Below, one piece after another: positions 8,151 through 16,312 of a stretch of DNA of 64,000 bases. Source of the DNA: Flavobacterium sp. (GTDB lineage: Bacteria; Bacteroidota; Bacteroidia; Flavobacteriales; Flavobacteriaceae). Under the pieces are notes generated by a model. It did not search any database. It was not told the DNA's origin and saw nothing but the letters and a program-made list of their open reading frames with translations. The DNA lies in NCBI RefSeq assembly GCF_027531705.1, contig NZ_JAPZSP010000001.1, positions 1 to 64,000 of the forward strand, in the 5' to 3' direction. Position 1 is the first letter of the stretch, and each line of letters opens with the position of its first letter. A program made the position numbers and the translations under genes.

Positions 8151-9680
8151 TTATTGAACTGCTAACAAAGCATTGATGTTTCCATGACCATATTCAGCAT
8201 TTTTAACTGGATAATAAGTTGAAGATTGCTTCATTTTAGTCAATACTTGATCACGTGTCCAAGTTGGATTTTTAGCCCAAACCAAAGCTGCAATTCCGGC
8301 AGTAGTAGCTGTAGCAACCGATGAACCACCAACATAATCGGTTTGTGCGTTGTAATAACTATTCACAGGAACCGTATTTCCAGAAGTTGCTCTTTGCATT
8401 TGAATAGTAAAATCTATTTTTCCACCAGAATGACAAACATCACATTTTACATTAGAAGTATTTTCTACAACACCAGTTACAGCTACCGCTTCAGCCATAG
8501 AAGCTGGAAAAATTACACCTACAAAATTGGTGAAACTTGTAGAAGTTCCGCCAGCACAAAAAATCAGTTTTCCTTTGCTATAAGCATATTTAACACCATC
8601 TTCAATCTTTCCAACAGAAAAAATATGTCCCATCGACATTGAAATAATTTTTACTGCAGCGTTATTTCCTAAAGCGACAAAAGCATTTTTAACACCATTT
8701 TGTTCATGATAACCATCTAAAACTACATTTGAAGCTGCTCTATATGTTATTAAATTTGCGTTGTAAGCAACACCAACAGGCATTCCGTTAGCATTTCTTG
8801 GTGCAGCCGCAACCGACGCCATACTTGTACCATGACCACATTGATCATTTGGACCATCAGTAGTTGTACTCCAAGGCCAAATAGAATCTACATAAACACC
8901 ATATTTGTAAACAGTTCGTCCAGTTGACAAACCATTGTTAAAACTTGACCCCATAAGTGATTGACTAGGAGAAATTCCAGTATCAACAACACCTATTGTA
9001 ACTCCAGCACCAGAACTGAAACTCCAAGCCGCAGGAATATTATGTTTATAAAATGTCCAAGGTGCCTTAGCATTTGGAGTAACTGTAGTATAATCAGCTG
9101 AATTTAATACTTCAGACTCATAACCACAACCAGATGAACCAGATGAGTTCGTTGTGTTAGAAGAACCATTAGCATTTGAAGCTCTATAAGGGGCATTATT
9201 TTGAAAATATTTATAATCTGATGGCTCAAAATAGCGGATATATTGACTTTTTCTTAAAGCAATAACAGTTTCTTGCTTTTCAATTAAAACATCTACTAAA
9301 TTCAAAAATTTATCTGATGAAATTACAATTTTATCTAGCGATTTCCCTTCATAATGCTGTATAATATCCAAAAGTTCTTGCTCAATTTTTTGGTTATCAG
9401 GAGATTTACTTCTATCAAAATCATTTTTGGAAGTTCCAAAACCGATGGTTGCAATATAATTTCCTCGTTGAATAGCACTCCATAGAAAATTATCATCAAC
9501 TTGACTCCAATCAAAAGTATTTCTAACAGAAATAGATTCGTCAATTGAGGTATTTATTCTTTCAGCTGTAAGAGCAGAAGTTTTTGAAGCGTCAATGGTA
9601 ATGTCTTCATGATTATCTTGGTTACAGGATGCTAAAAAAATGATAGAAAGACTTAGCAGCAAGAGAAATTTCTTTGTCAT
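8151..9680 (-). CDS. Subtilisin-like (S8) serine protease, lipoprotein
   Basis: A 509-residue exported peptidase. A signal with lipobox FLASC (Cys19) predicts an outer-membrane-anchored lipoprotein. Residues 30-165 are a propeptide-like region; a Ser/Asn/Gly-rich linker (about 168-185) precedes the catalytic domain. The triad is visible as Asp233 (VVDTGIS), His283 (CGHGTSMAS) and Ser454 (GGSSVATA). The position that usually carries the oxyanion-hole Asn (AAGN) reads CAGGTS (375-380), so this residue appears to be replaced by Gly. Paired cysteines in CDVCHSGG (413-420) are unusual. It ends without a type IX C-terminal domain. Transcribed alone, with its own terminator. Confidence 0.9.
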   Translation of the reverse strand: MTKKFLLLLSLSIIFLASCNQDNHEDITIDASKTSALTAERINTSIDESISVRNTFDWSQVDDNFLWSAIQRGNYIATIGFGTSKNDFDRSKSPDNQKIEQELLDIIQHYEGKSLDKIVISSDKFLNLVDVLIEKQETVIALRKSQYIRYFEPSDYKYFQNNAPYRASNANGSSNTTNSSGSSGCGYESEVLNSADYTTVTPNAKAPWTFYKHNIPAAWSFSSGAGVTIGVVDTGISPSQSLMGSSFNNGLSTGRTVYKYGVYVDSIWPWSTTTDGPNDQCGHGTSMASVAAAPRNANGMPVGVAYNANLITYRAASNVVLDGYHEQNGVKNAFVALGNNAAVKIISMSMGHIFSVGKIEDGVKYAYSKGKLIFCAGGTSTSFTNFVGVIFPASMAEAVAVTGVVENTSNVKCDVCHSGGKIDFTIQMQRATSGNTVPVNSYYNAQTDYVGGSSVATATTAGIAALVWAKNPTWTRDQVLTKMKQSSTYYPVKNAEYGHGNINALLAVQ

Positions 9681-9742
9681 ATTGTTATTTTTTTAAGGTT
9701 GGTTTTACGAATGTAGCATATTTTTTTTAATAATCACAAAAA

Positions 9743-9772
9743 AAATCGCTATTCAATTAAGAACAGCGACTT
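9743..9772 (-). terminator. Terminator of the outer membrane barrel gene
   Basis: A stem of about 12 bp with one or two mismatches (9743-9754 with 9761-9772), containing TCGCT/AGCGA, is followed on the minus strand by a T run. It separates the barrel gene from the protease gene. Confidence 0.75.
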
Positions 9773-9815
9773 TTCCGACCGAGTACTAATCGATACTAAC
9801 CAATAACTTATTTTT

Positions 9816-10481
9816 TTAGAAAGCGTAACCTAATCTAAATCCAGTAACAATTGAAGGTGAAATGTTAAATGAAGAACTTCCATCAACTTCAACATCTGGC
9901 GCTCCTGTAACAGATGTAGTTTCTTTTCCTATGCTTTTATAATATAGACCTAAGCCAGCTTCAACACCTATGTAGGCTCTTTTTACAAAATAATAATCTG
10001 CTCCAAAAACACCTCTTACACCAATTCTGAAATCATTTGGTCCTTTTATCTCAGTAGTAACTGTAGTTCCTCCAGCAGTTAATGTAGTTTCATCTTTTAC
10101 AGAATTAAATGCTAAAATTCCGTCAAAACCAACATATGTAGCTAATCTATCCGTTCCTGTGAAATGTTTTTCAACACCAAATCCAAGTCCGATTCCTGTA
10201 TTAGAATTTTTTGCTTCAGAATTAGGAACTGATTTATCTGTTGAACTACCAGATACTAAAAATACTAATCCTCTATAAGCAAGTTTTTCTGTTTTAAAAT
10301 AACGACCTCTAATCATAGCTCCATTACCAAAACCTTGATCTGCTAAATTTACTGTAGTGTTTCCTAAACCTCCAGCAACTGCTAAATCAACAGTCACGTC
10401 TCCTGCCTTAGCTTTGAAATCTTGAGCACTAGCTGTTAAACTCATTAAAGCAATTCCTGCAATTAAAAATAATTTTTTCAT
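9816..10481 (-). CDS. Outer membrane beta-barrel protein
   Basis: A 221-residue protein with a clean Sec signal peptide (MKKLFLIAGIALMSLTASAQ). The mature part has alternating strands ending in aromatic residues, such as GAMIRGRYF, LGFGVEKHF, IGVRGVFGADYYF and VEAGLGLYY, and closes with VTGFRLGYAF, a terminal Phe typical of outer membrane barrels. It resembles the small 8-strand porin-like or OmpW/OmpA-barrel families common in Flavobacterium; the function is unknown. Translation starts at the ATG at 10481, which begins the signal peptide; the frame is open further upstream without coding character. It is divergent from smpB. Confidence 0.8.
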   Translation of the reverse strand: MKKLFLIAGIALMSLTASAQDFKAKAGDVTVDLAVAGGLGNTTVNLADQGFGNGAMIRGRYFKTEKLAYRGLVFLVSGSSTDKSVPNSEAKNSNTGIGLGFGVEKHFTGTDRLATYVGFDGILAFNSVKDETTLTAGGTTVTTEIKGPNDFRIGVRGVFGADYYFVKRAYIGVEAGLGLYYKSIGKETTSVTGAPDVEVDGSSSFNISPSIVTGFRLGYAF

Positions 10482-10592
10482 TTTGTTTTTAGTTTTAAAA
10501 TTATGTGACAAATTTAATAGCTCCGATTCATTGAAAAACTGATATAAATCATTGTTTGATTTTTTTTTTAACCTTAAAATAGCCATTTTAAA

Positions 10593-10624
10593 TTGCATAA
10601 AAAATCTTTTTTATAGTACATTTG
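10593..10624 (+). promoter_or_regulatory. Flavobacterial-type promoter of smpB
   Basis: TTG at 10593-10595 and TACATTTG at 10617-10624 match the Bacteroidota sigma-A consensus TTG/TAnnTTTG with a 21-base spacer. Transcription would start about 5-7 bases past the box, at or next to the smpB ATG at 10630. Confidence 0.65.
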
Positions 10625-10629
10625 TGCCA

Positions 10630-11082
10630 ATGCTAAAAACTATTAATATATTAAATAAAAGAGCTAAGTTCGATTACGAGATAATTGATACTTATACTGC
10701 TGGTATTGTGCTTACTGGAACAGAAATAAAATCTATTCGTTTAGGAAAAGCTCAAATTGCAGAAAGCTTTTGTGAATTTAATAATAATGAGTTATTCGCT
10801 ATCAATACTTATATTGAAGAATATGCTTTTGGTAATCAGTTTAACCACAAATCTCGTAGCGAACGAAAATTACTTCTTAATAAGCGAGAATTAAAAAAAC
10901 TTGCACGTGATGTTCAATCTAAAGGTTTGACAATTGTTCCTCTTAAATTGTTCACCAATGAAAAAGGAATGGCGAAACTAGATATTGCTTTATGTCGTGG
11001 TAAAAAAACGTATGACAAACGTGAATCATTAAAAGAACAAGATACCAAACGAGATATAGATAGAATTAAAAAAGCTTATTAA
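10630..11082 (+). CDS. smpB: SsrA-binding protein SmpB
   Basis: A 150-residue protein that binds tmRNA and delivers it to stalled ribosomes for trans-translation. Family signatures are [29 protein letters not shown] near the N-terminus in its usual form (described by its key residues Y, E, G-T-E-I-K-S), then [24 protein letters not shown] and a basic C-terminal tail ([21 protein letters not shown]) that probes the empty mRNA channel. The chosen ATG at 10630 is the conserved start; the frame is open upstream through the promoter. No tmRNA gene was seen in this window. The mRNA may be leaderless. Confidence 0.97.
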   Translation: MLKTINILNKRAKFDYEIIDTYTAGIVLTGTEIKSIRLGKAQIAESFCEFNNNELFAINTYIEEYAFGNQFNHKSRSERKLLLNKRELKKLARDVQSKGLTIVPLKLFTNEKGMAKLDIALCRGKKTYDKRESLKEQDTKRDIDRIKKAY

Positions 11083-11157
11083 ATATATAAAATAGTAGGA
11101 AAGTTTTTTTTATTTAAAAATATGACTAAATTTGTCAAGAATTTAAAAGTCATAAAA

Positions 11158-12207
11158 ATGAAAACGCTATTAAAAAATGCAAGAGAGAAAAAAGGCTTAA
11201 AAACAAGAGAAGTTGCTCAACTACTAAAAATTGATCAAGCCCTAATAAGTAAGTTTGAAAATGGTTCAAGAAGACCAACCAAAGAACAAATTTCAAAATT
11301 AGCCTCTTTATTAGATATAGATTTTGAAACATTAATGATTGCTTGGCTAAAAGAAAAAATTCTTTATGAAATTGGAGATGATAACTTGGCTTTACAAGCA
11401 ATGTCAATGGTTAGAGAAGAAATTGAAAATAGTTATAAAATTAGCAAGAGAATTATTTCCAAAAATCTTCAATCAATATTAGACGAAATTGATACAATGA
11501 AAAAACAATTAGATTCTTTTAGAGAATTTGATAGTTTTAGAATTGCCCAAGCTTTAGAACTCGAATATACTTTTGAAAGTAACAGAATAGAAGGAAACAC
11601 GCTAACCTTACGAGAAACCGATTTGGTTATCAATGAAGGTTTAACTATTTCTGGCAAAAGTATGCGTGAACACCTTGAAGCAATCAATCACGTTGAAGCT
11701 ATTGGATACATAAAGCAACTTATGGAAAGAAATTTCCCTTTCAATGAAAGAGAACTACTTTCAATCCATAACTTAATTCTAAGAGGAATCATCCCCGAAG
11801 ATGCTGGTCGTTATCGTCGTGTGCAAGTAATGATAAAAGGAAGTTCACACATGCCGCCACAACCTTATATGGTTCCAAAAGAAATGGAAGATTACTTTAT
11901 TTGGTATGATGAAAACAAAAACAAATTACATCCAATAATTCTAGCAGCTGAAATGCATGAAAGATTAGTAACCATTCATCCATTTATAGATGGAAACGGA
12001 AGAACTTCTCGTTTGGTTATGAATTTAATTTTGCTTCAAAATGGCTATGTTATTGCCAATATTAAAGGTGATTATGAATCAAGAATGCGTTATTATCAAT
12101 CGTTAGAAAATGCTCAGACATCTGGTAACAAGGAAGATTTTTTACTTTTTATTGCCAATATTGAAAAAGAGTGTTTAGAGCGATATCTTGATATTATTCG
12201 ACCGTAA
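11158..12207 (+). CDS. Fic-family AMPylase with N-terminal XRE helix-turn-helix
   Basis: A 349-residue protein with a Cro/C1-type helix-turn-helix (about 3-60; LKTREVAQLLKIDQALISKFENG) fused to a Fic domain. The Fic active loop HPFIDGNGR (274-282) is intact. An inhibitory-helix motif SNRIEGN (about 141-147) is present, so activity is likely self-restrained. Fic enzymes mostly transfer AMP to protein Ser/Thr/Tyr hydroxyls; the HTH implies DNA targeting or autoregulation. A TAAATTTG box at 11127-11134 favours the ATG at 11158 over the in-frame ATG at 11122. No separate antitoxin gene is next to it. It follows smpB by 75 bases. Confidence 0.9.
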   Translation: MKTLLKNAREKKGLKTREVAQLLKIDQALISKFENGSRRPTKEQISKLASLLDIDFETLMIAWLKEKILYEIGDDNLALQAMSMVREEIENSYKISKRIISKNLQSILDEIDTMKKQLDSFREFDSFRIAQALELEYTFESNRIEGNTLTLRETDLVINEGLTISGKSMREHLEAINHVEAIGYIKQLMERNFPFNERELLSIHNLILRGIIPEDAGRYRRVQVMIKGSSHMPPQPYMVPKEMEDYFIWYDENKNKLHPIILAAEMHERLVTIHPFIDGNGRTSRLVMNLILLQNGYVIANIKGDYESRMRYYQSLENAQTSGNKEDFLLFIANIEKECLERYLDIIRP

Positions 12208-12214
12208 TTTATTT

Positions 12215-12254
12215 AACAAACCCTTTTAATAAGTAATTTTATTTAGGGTTTGTT
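12215..12254. terminator. Bidirectional terminator between convergent fic and cyanophycinase-like genes
   Basis: Perfect 9-bp arms AACAAACCC/GGGTTTGTT (12215-12223 with 12246-12254) lie exactly between two convergent stop codons, with T-rich sequence on both sides. Confidence 0.7.
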
Positions 12255-13541
12255 TTATATCTTATTAAATCTCTTTGTTATGATTTTTTCTTTATATGCT
12301 ATTTTTATCAGATAAATTCCAATACTTAGCGAGGAAACATCTATTTCATTTGAATTGCCATAACTTGAAACATTTATCAACTTTCCTAATGAATCATAAA
12401 TTGAATAATTGTAATTTGCAATTCCATCTATTATCAAAATATTATTTACAGGATTAGGATATAAAACAATTTGATTTTTTTGAAAATCATCATTTGTTAA
12501 CAAACATGACAACGGTTGATTTCCATTTGATTCAGTAAAAACGCCATTTACAACTTTCCAATTTTTCCAACTTCCGCCCAATCCTTGATAATATTGGTAA
12601 AAATTGTAAATGTTGAAAACTGGAGAACCATTAGGTAAACCAGCCACTTTATACGCCGAAACTGCTTCTCCATTTACATTCCATGTCAATGGCACATTAG
12701 GTTGAAGGATTTCTGGCATACTCCCACTTATACAATTTGGTACAGTAAAATAAGCAAATTCCTGATAATTTGGATAATCGCCAAATACTTGTGTGTTCCC
12801 TTCATTATCAATACAAACAGCAACATATTCATTACATGCAATTCCGTAATTTGTTCCAAAAAAACTATTATATAATCTTGCCATAAAAGTCATTAATCTT
12901 CCTTTTCTATCAGGATTATCAAAATGCGTATCTGTTATTACATTATTTAAAACAGGCACATTTAAAAAATCATTGTTACCAAGAGTTACATTGCTAGCAA
13001 ATGGATTTGTCATAGCTTGTGTTGAAGTGACAGAACCATTTTGAGCAGAAAAATAATGTCCTCCAAGTATAGCCATTCCCGCGCTTGTTCCACCAATAGG
13101 AGCATTTTTTACATTGATATGATTATTCAATAAATCTTCTAACGCATTATCTTTAAAATAAGAAACATAATTAAACTGATCTCCACCAGCAAACCAAATC
13201 ATTTCTGCATTGGCAACTTTGTTTAATACATAAGGATTTGTAGCTCCTGCAACCGAAGTTATTACTAATGTCTCTACTGAATTTACAGGAATTCCAAGTT
13301 CAGAATACAAATAATTATTGTATCCATTGCTACCTGAACTTCTTAAAACTACTACATCACCACCATTAGCTTTCTGTAATAACCATTTCATAGCATTATC
13401 ATTTTCAGTTGCGCCACCCATTAAGCAAACACCAAAAGAAGTTGCAGTAGTTATATTTGTGGTATTTCCTGTAAAATAACTGGTGTATCCTTGCGAAAAC
13501 CCAACTAAAGGAAGAATTAGGAAGAGTAATTTTTTTATCAT
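12255..13541 (-). CDS. Cyanophycinase-like S51 peptidase with type IX secretion signal
   Basis: A 428-residue secreted hydrolase. It begins with a signal peptide (MIKKLLFLILPLVGFSQ) and carries the S51 nucleophile elbow GGTSAGMAILGG with Ser154. The C-terminal roughly 60 residues form a type IX secretion sorting domain (LYPNPVNN ... DSLGKLIN ... SIGIYLIKI). S51 enzymes include cyanophycinase and aspartyl dipeptidase, which cut beta-aspartyl or Asp-X bonds; the real substrate is unknown. The start is the ATG at 13541, one base after the pcm stop, so the two are one operon. It converges with fic. Confidence 0.88.
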   Translation of the reverse strand: MIKKLLFLILPLVGFSQGYTSYFTGNTTNITTATSFGVCLMGGATENDNAMKWLLQKANGGDVVVLRSSGSNGYNNYLYSELGIPVNSVETLVITSVAGATNPYVLNKVANAEMIWFAGGDQFNYVSYFKDNALEDLLNNHINVKNAPIGGTSAGMAILGGHYFSAQNGSVTSTQAMTNPFASNVTLGNNDFLNVPVLNNVITDTHFDNPDRKGRLMTFMARLYNSFFGTNYGIACNEYVAVCIDNEGNTQVFGDYPNYQEFAYFTVPNCISGSMPEILQPNVPLTWNVNGEAVSAYKVAGLPNGSPVFNIYNFYQYYQGLGGSWKNWKVVNGVFTESNGNQPLSCLLTNDDFQKNQIVLYPNPVNNILIIDGIANYNYSIYDSLGKLINVSSYGNSNEIDVSSLSIGIYLIKIAYKEKIITKRFNKI

Positions 13542-13542
13542 G

Positions 13543-14184
13543 TTAATTTTTATTTTCCAATAAAGGTACAAATTTAAAATCACCAAATTCATGCTTCTCA
13601 AATTGAGTTTCGTTTTTACGAATCAACATGGTCATGATTTGTTCGTTTTCTCCAACTGGAATAACTAATCTTCCTCCGATTTTTAGTTGTGCCATTAAAG
13701 GTTTTGGAATAATTGGCGCACCAGCAGTAACTATAATGCTATCAAAAGGAGCGTAATTTGGTAAACCCTTATAACCATCACCAAATGATATATGTTTAGG
13801 TCGAATTCCTAATTTTGGTAATAATAATGAGGTTGATTTAAATAATTCATTTTGTCTTTCAATTGTATAAACAGTTGCTCCCATTGTGCACAAAACAGCC
13901 GTTTGGTAACCCGAACCTGTTCCAATCTCCAAAATTTTATCGCCTTTTTTAACTTCTAGTAACTGCGATTGAAAAGCAACTGTATAAGGTTGTGAAATTG
14001 TTTGCCCAGCACCTATTGGAAATGCTTTATCTTGATAAGCAAAATCTTCAAAACTAGAATTCAAAAACAAGTGTCTTGGAATTTTTTTGATGGCTTCCAA
14101 AACATTTTTATCGGCAATTCCTTTCTCCTCAAGAACTTTTGCTAATTGATTTCGAAGTCCTTGATGTTTATTTGTATCTTTCAC
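13543..14184 (-). CDS. pcm: Protein-L-isoaspartate O-methyltransferase
   Basis: A 213-residue SAM-dependent enzyme that methylates isoaspartyl residues formed by protein ageing and starts their repair. The conserved N-terminal substrate loop IGAGQTISQPYTVA and the SAM-binding LEIGTGSGYQTAVL are clear; the DSIIVTAGAP strand and LVIPVG segment follow. The length is normal. It is the first gene of a two-gene operon with the secreted S51 peptidase, separated by a single base. Confidence 0.95.
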   Translation of the reverse strand: MKDTNKHQGLRNQLAKVLEEKGIADKNVLEAIKKIPRHLFLNSSFEDFAYQDKAFPIGAGQTISQPYTVAFQSQLLEVKKGDKILEIGTGSGYQTAVLCTMGATVYTIERQNELFKSTSLLLPKLGIRPKHISFGDGYKGLPNYAPFDSIIVTAGAPIIPKPLMAQLKIGGRLVIPVGENEQIMTMLIRKNETQFEKHEFGDFKFVPLLENKN

Positions 14185-14232
14185 TTGGGCATGTATTTTA
14201 GTTTGGTAAAAATAAAGTTAAAAATATCAATA

Positions 14233-14303
14233 AACAAATTCCAAATTCCAAAAAACTCTTAAACTTTTAAACCTCTAAACTTTTAAACTAAAAACTAAAA
14301 TTG
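14233..14303. repeat. TTTAAAAG-rich intergenic tract, copy 1
   Basis: The spacer between the divergent pcm and oxidoreductase genes holds near-tandem units such as CTCTTAAACTTTTAAACCTC and TAAACTTTTAAACTA. The same unit recurs at 36052-36113, 54836-54903 and 57253-57302. A TACTTTTG box at 14304-14311 directly after it may be the -7 element of the next gene. Confidence 0.6.
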
Positions 14304-14326
14304 TACTTTTGATAAAATTTAATTTT

Positions 14327-15295
14327 ATGCTCAAAGTTGGCGTTTTAGGTGCCGGTCACCTCGGAAAAATACATTTGCGTTTATTACAACAATCAGAAAA
14401 ATACGAATTGGTTGGTTTTTATGATGAAAATCAAGAAAATGGAGCAAAAATAGCTGCCGAATTTGGATACAAACAATTTGATACTATTGCCAAATTAATT
14501 CACGCAGTAGATGTTATTGATATTGTAACTCCTACTCTTTCTCATTATAAATGCGCTAAAGTTTCCATCAAAAGTGGTAAACACGTTTTCATAGAAAAAC
14601 CCATTGCAACAACAGTAGAAGAAGCACAAGAAATCATTGCTTTAGCAAAAGAATACAATGTTAAAGGTCAAGTTGGACACGTTGAACGTTTTAATCCAGC
14701 ATTCATTGCTGTAAAAGATCAAATCGAAAATCCGATGTTTATAGAAACGCACCGTTTGGCAGAATTTAATCCTCGTGGTACAGATGTTCCAGTGGTTTTA
14801 GATTTGATGATTCATGATATTGACGCAATTCTGAGTGTAGTAAAATCAAAAGTTAAAGCCGTTCATGCAAGTGGAGTTTCTGTTTTAAGTCAGTCGCCAG
14901 ATATTGCCAATGCTCGAATTGAATTTGAAAATGGTTGTGTTGCCAACATTACTTCGAGTAGAATTTCAATGAAGAACATGCGTAAATCACGTTTCTTTCA
15001 AAAAGACGCCTACATTTCTGTAGATTATTTAGATAAAATTTGTGAAGTGGTAAAAATGAAAGACGCGCCAGAAGTTCCAGGTGATTTTGATATGATTTTA
15101 CAAAATGCTGAAGGCGAAAAGAAGCAAATTTATTTCAACAATCCGGAAGTTTCTCCAAATAATGCCATTTTGGATGAATTAGAAACTTTTGCTGATGCAA
15201 TTGTAAATAATACAACTCCAATTGTAACATTAGAAGACGGAACCGAAGCGTTACGAGTTGCTTATATGATTATTGATTCGATGAATGAAAAATAA
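14327..15295 (+). CDS. Gfo/Idh/MocA-family oxidoreductase
   Basis: A 322-residue NAD(P)-dependent oxidoreductase. The N-terminal Rossmann motif is VGVLGAGHLGKIHL; the family EKPIA motif and the GHVERFNP segment follow, and the C-terminal alpha/beta domain completes the fold. Substrates in this family are sugars, inositols or related compounds; none can be assigned here. ATG at 14327 is preferred to a TTG at 14309 that would sit inside the promoter box. A DUF1016 gene begins 3 bases after its stop, and further plus-strand genes follow closely, so it heads a probable operon. Confidence 0.9.
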   Translation: MLKVGVLGAGHLGKIHLRLLQQSEKYELVGFYDENQENGAKIAAEFGYKQFDTIAKLIHAVDVIDIVTPTLSHYKCAKVSIKSGKHVFIEKPIATTVEEAQEIIALAKEYNVKGQVGHVERFNPAFIAVKDQIENPMFIETHRLAEFNPRGTDVPVVLDLMIHDIDAILSVVKSKVKAVHASGVSVLSQSPDIANARIEFENGCVANITSSRISMKNMRKSRFFQKDAYISVDYLDKICEVVKMKDAPEVPGDFDMILQNAEGEKKQIYFNNPEVSPNNAILDELETFADAIVNNTTPIVTLEDGTEALRVAYMIIDSMNEK

Positions 15296-15298
15296 AAA

Positions 15299-16303
15299 AT
15301 GAACCTTTCCCAAAACTTAATTTATGAAATAAAATCTTTAATTGCTAAGGCAAAAGAAGGCGCAATTCGTTCGGTAGATCATCATCGAACGGTAATGTAT
15401 TGGCATATTGGCGAAAGAATTTTTAACGAAGAACAACAAGGAAAAGACCGAGCTGATTATGGTAATTATTTAATAAAATATTTATCTGAGCAACTTCAAC
15501 CTGGATATGGAAGCGGATTTTCTGTAAGACAATTAGAACGTTATAGACAATTTTATAGAACTTTTCCAATTGCGTCCACACTGCGGACGCAATTGAGCTG
15601 GTCGCATTACAAATTACTTTTAGGAGTTGATAATGAAGATAAAAGGGAATATTACATAGCAGAAACCGCAAAAAATAATTGGTCGGTTCGTCAAATGGAG
15701 CGACAAATAAACAGTCAATTATTTGAACGATTGTTATTGAGTAATGACAAAGAAAGTGTTTTGGCTGTTGCTAGAAATGAAGTCATTCCAACCAATCCAA
15801 ATGAAATTATAAAAGATCCATTAATTCTAGAATTTTTAGGATTAAAACGTGAAAGTGCTTATTACGAAAAAGATTTTGAACAAGCAATAATCACCAATCT
15901 TCAAGATTTTCTTTTAGAACTTGGAAACGGATTTTCATTTGTTGCAAGACAAAAACGAATTCATTTAGATGGAGATGAGTTTTTTATAGATTTGGTTTTT
16001 TACAATCGATTGTTGCAATGTTTTGTTTTATTTGAAATTAAAACACACAAATTAACGCATGAAGATTTAGGTCAACTTCAAATGTATGTGAACTACTATG
16101 ATCGTGTTGAAAAAGTAGCTCACGAAAAACCAACGATTGGAATTTTACTTTGTGCCAATAAAAATGATGCCGTAGTAAAATACTCATTACCAGAAAACAA
16201 CAATTCCATTTTAGCAAGTCAATACCAATTATATCTTCCAACAGAAGAACAATTATTGACTGAAATTAGACGAGAAATAGAAATTTTAAAACATACAAAC
16301 TAA
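15299..16303 (+). CDS. DUF1016/YhcG-family PD-(D/E)XK nuclease, copy 1
   Basis: A 334-residue protein with the N-terminal DUF1016 helical domain (about 5-150) and a C-terminal PDDEXK nuclease domain (about 165-325). Catalytic candidates are Asp231 (FFIDLVFYN) and Glu246/Lys248 (LFEIKTH), followed by DLGQLQMYVNYYD. The family is broadly distributed, probably cleaves DNA, and its role is not settled. The gene sits 3 bases after an oxidoreductase and 9 bases before a 3-hydroxybutyryl-CoA dehydrogenase, as if inserted in their operon. Codons 90-99 are formed by a 29-bp palindrome (15567-15595). A second family member is at 48311-49414. Confidence 0.9.
   Translation: MNLSQNLIYEIKSLIAKAKEGAIRSVDHHRTVMYWHIGERIFNEEQQGKDRADYGNYLIKYLSEQLQPGYGSGFSVRQLERYRQFYRTFPIASTLRTQLSWSHYKLLLGVDNEDKREYYIAETAKNNWSVRQMERQINSQLFERLLLSNDKESVLAVARNEVIPTNPNEIIKDPLILEFLGLKRESAYYEKDFEQAIITNLQDFLLELGNGFSFVARQKRIHLDGDEFFIDLVFYNRLLQCFVLFEIKTHKLTHEDLGQLQMYVNYYDRVEKVAHEKPTIGILLCANKNDAVVKYSLPENNNSILASQYQLYLPTEEQLLTEIRREIEILKHTN
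15567..15595. repeat. In-frame palindrome inside the first DUF1016 gene
   Basis: Perfect 11-bp arms (CAATTGCGTCC at 15567-15577, GGACGCAATTG at 15585-15595) surround ACACTGC. It encodes I-A-S-T-L-R-T-Q-L just before the conserved SWSHY motif. The inner 27 bases align end to end with the palindrome at 49074-49100 in the paralogue, including the same centre ACACTG. Confidence 0.9.
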
Positions 16304-16312
16304 ACAAACATA

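Noticed and set aside
8343..8642. Plus-strand open frame opposite the subtilase gene
   Set aside because: It is antisense to the catalytic domain coding sequence, has no homology that I recognise and no promoter; it is a shadow of the real gene.
10482..10598. N-terminal extension of the outer membrane barrel gene
   Set aside because: The extra 39 residues have no coding character and would hide the signal peptide, which begins at 10481.
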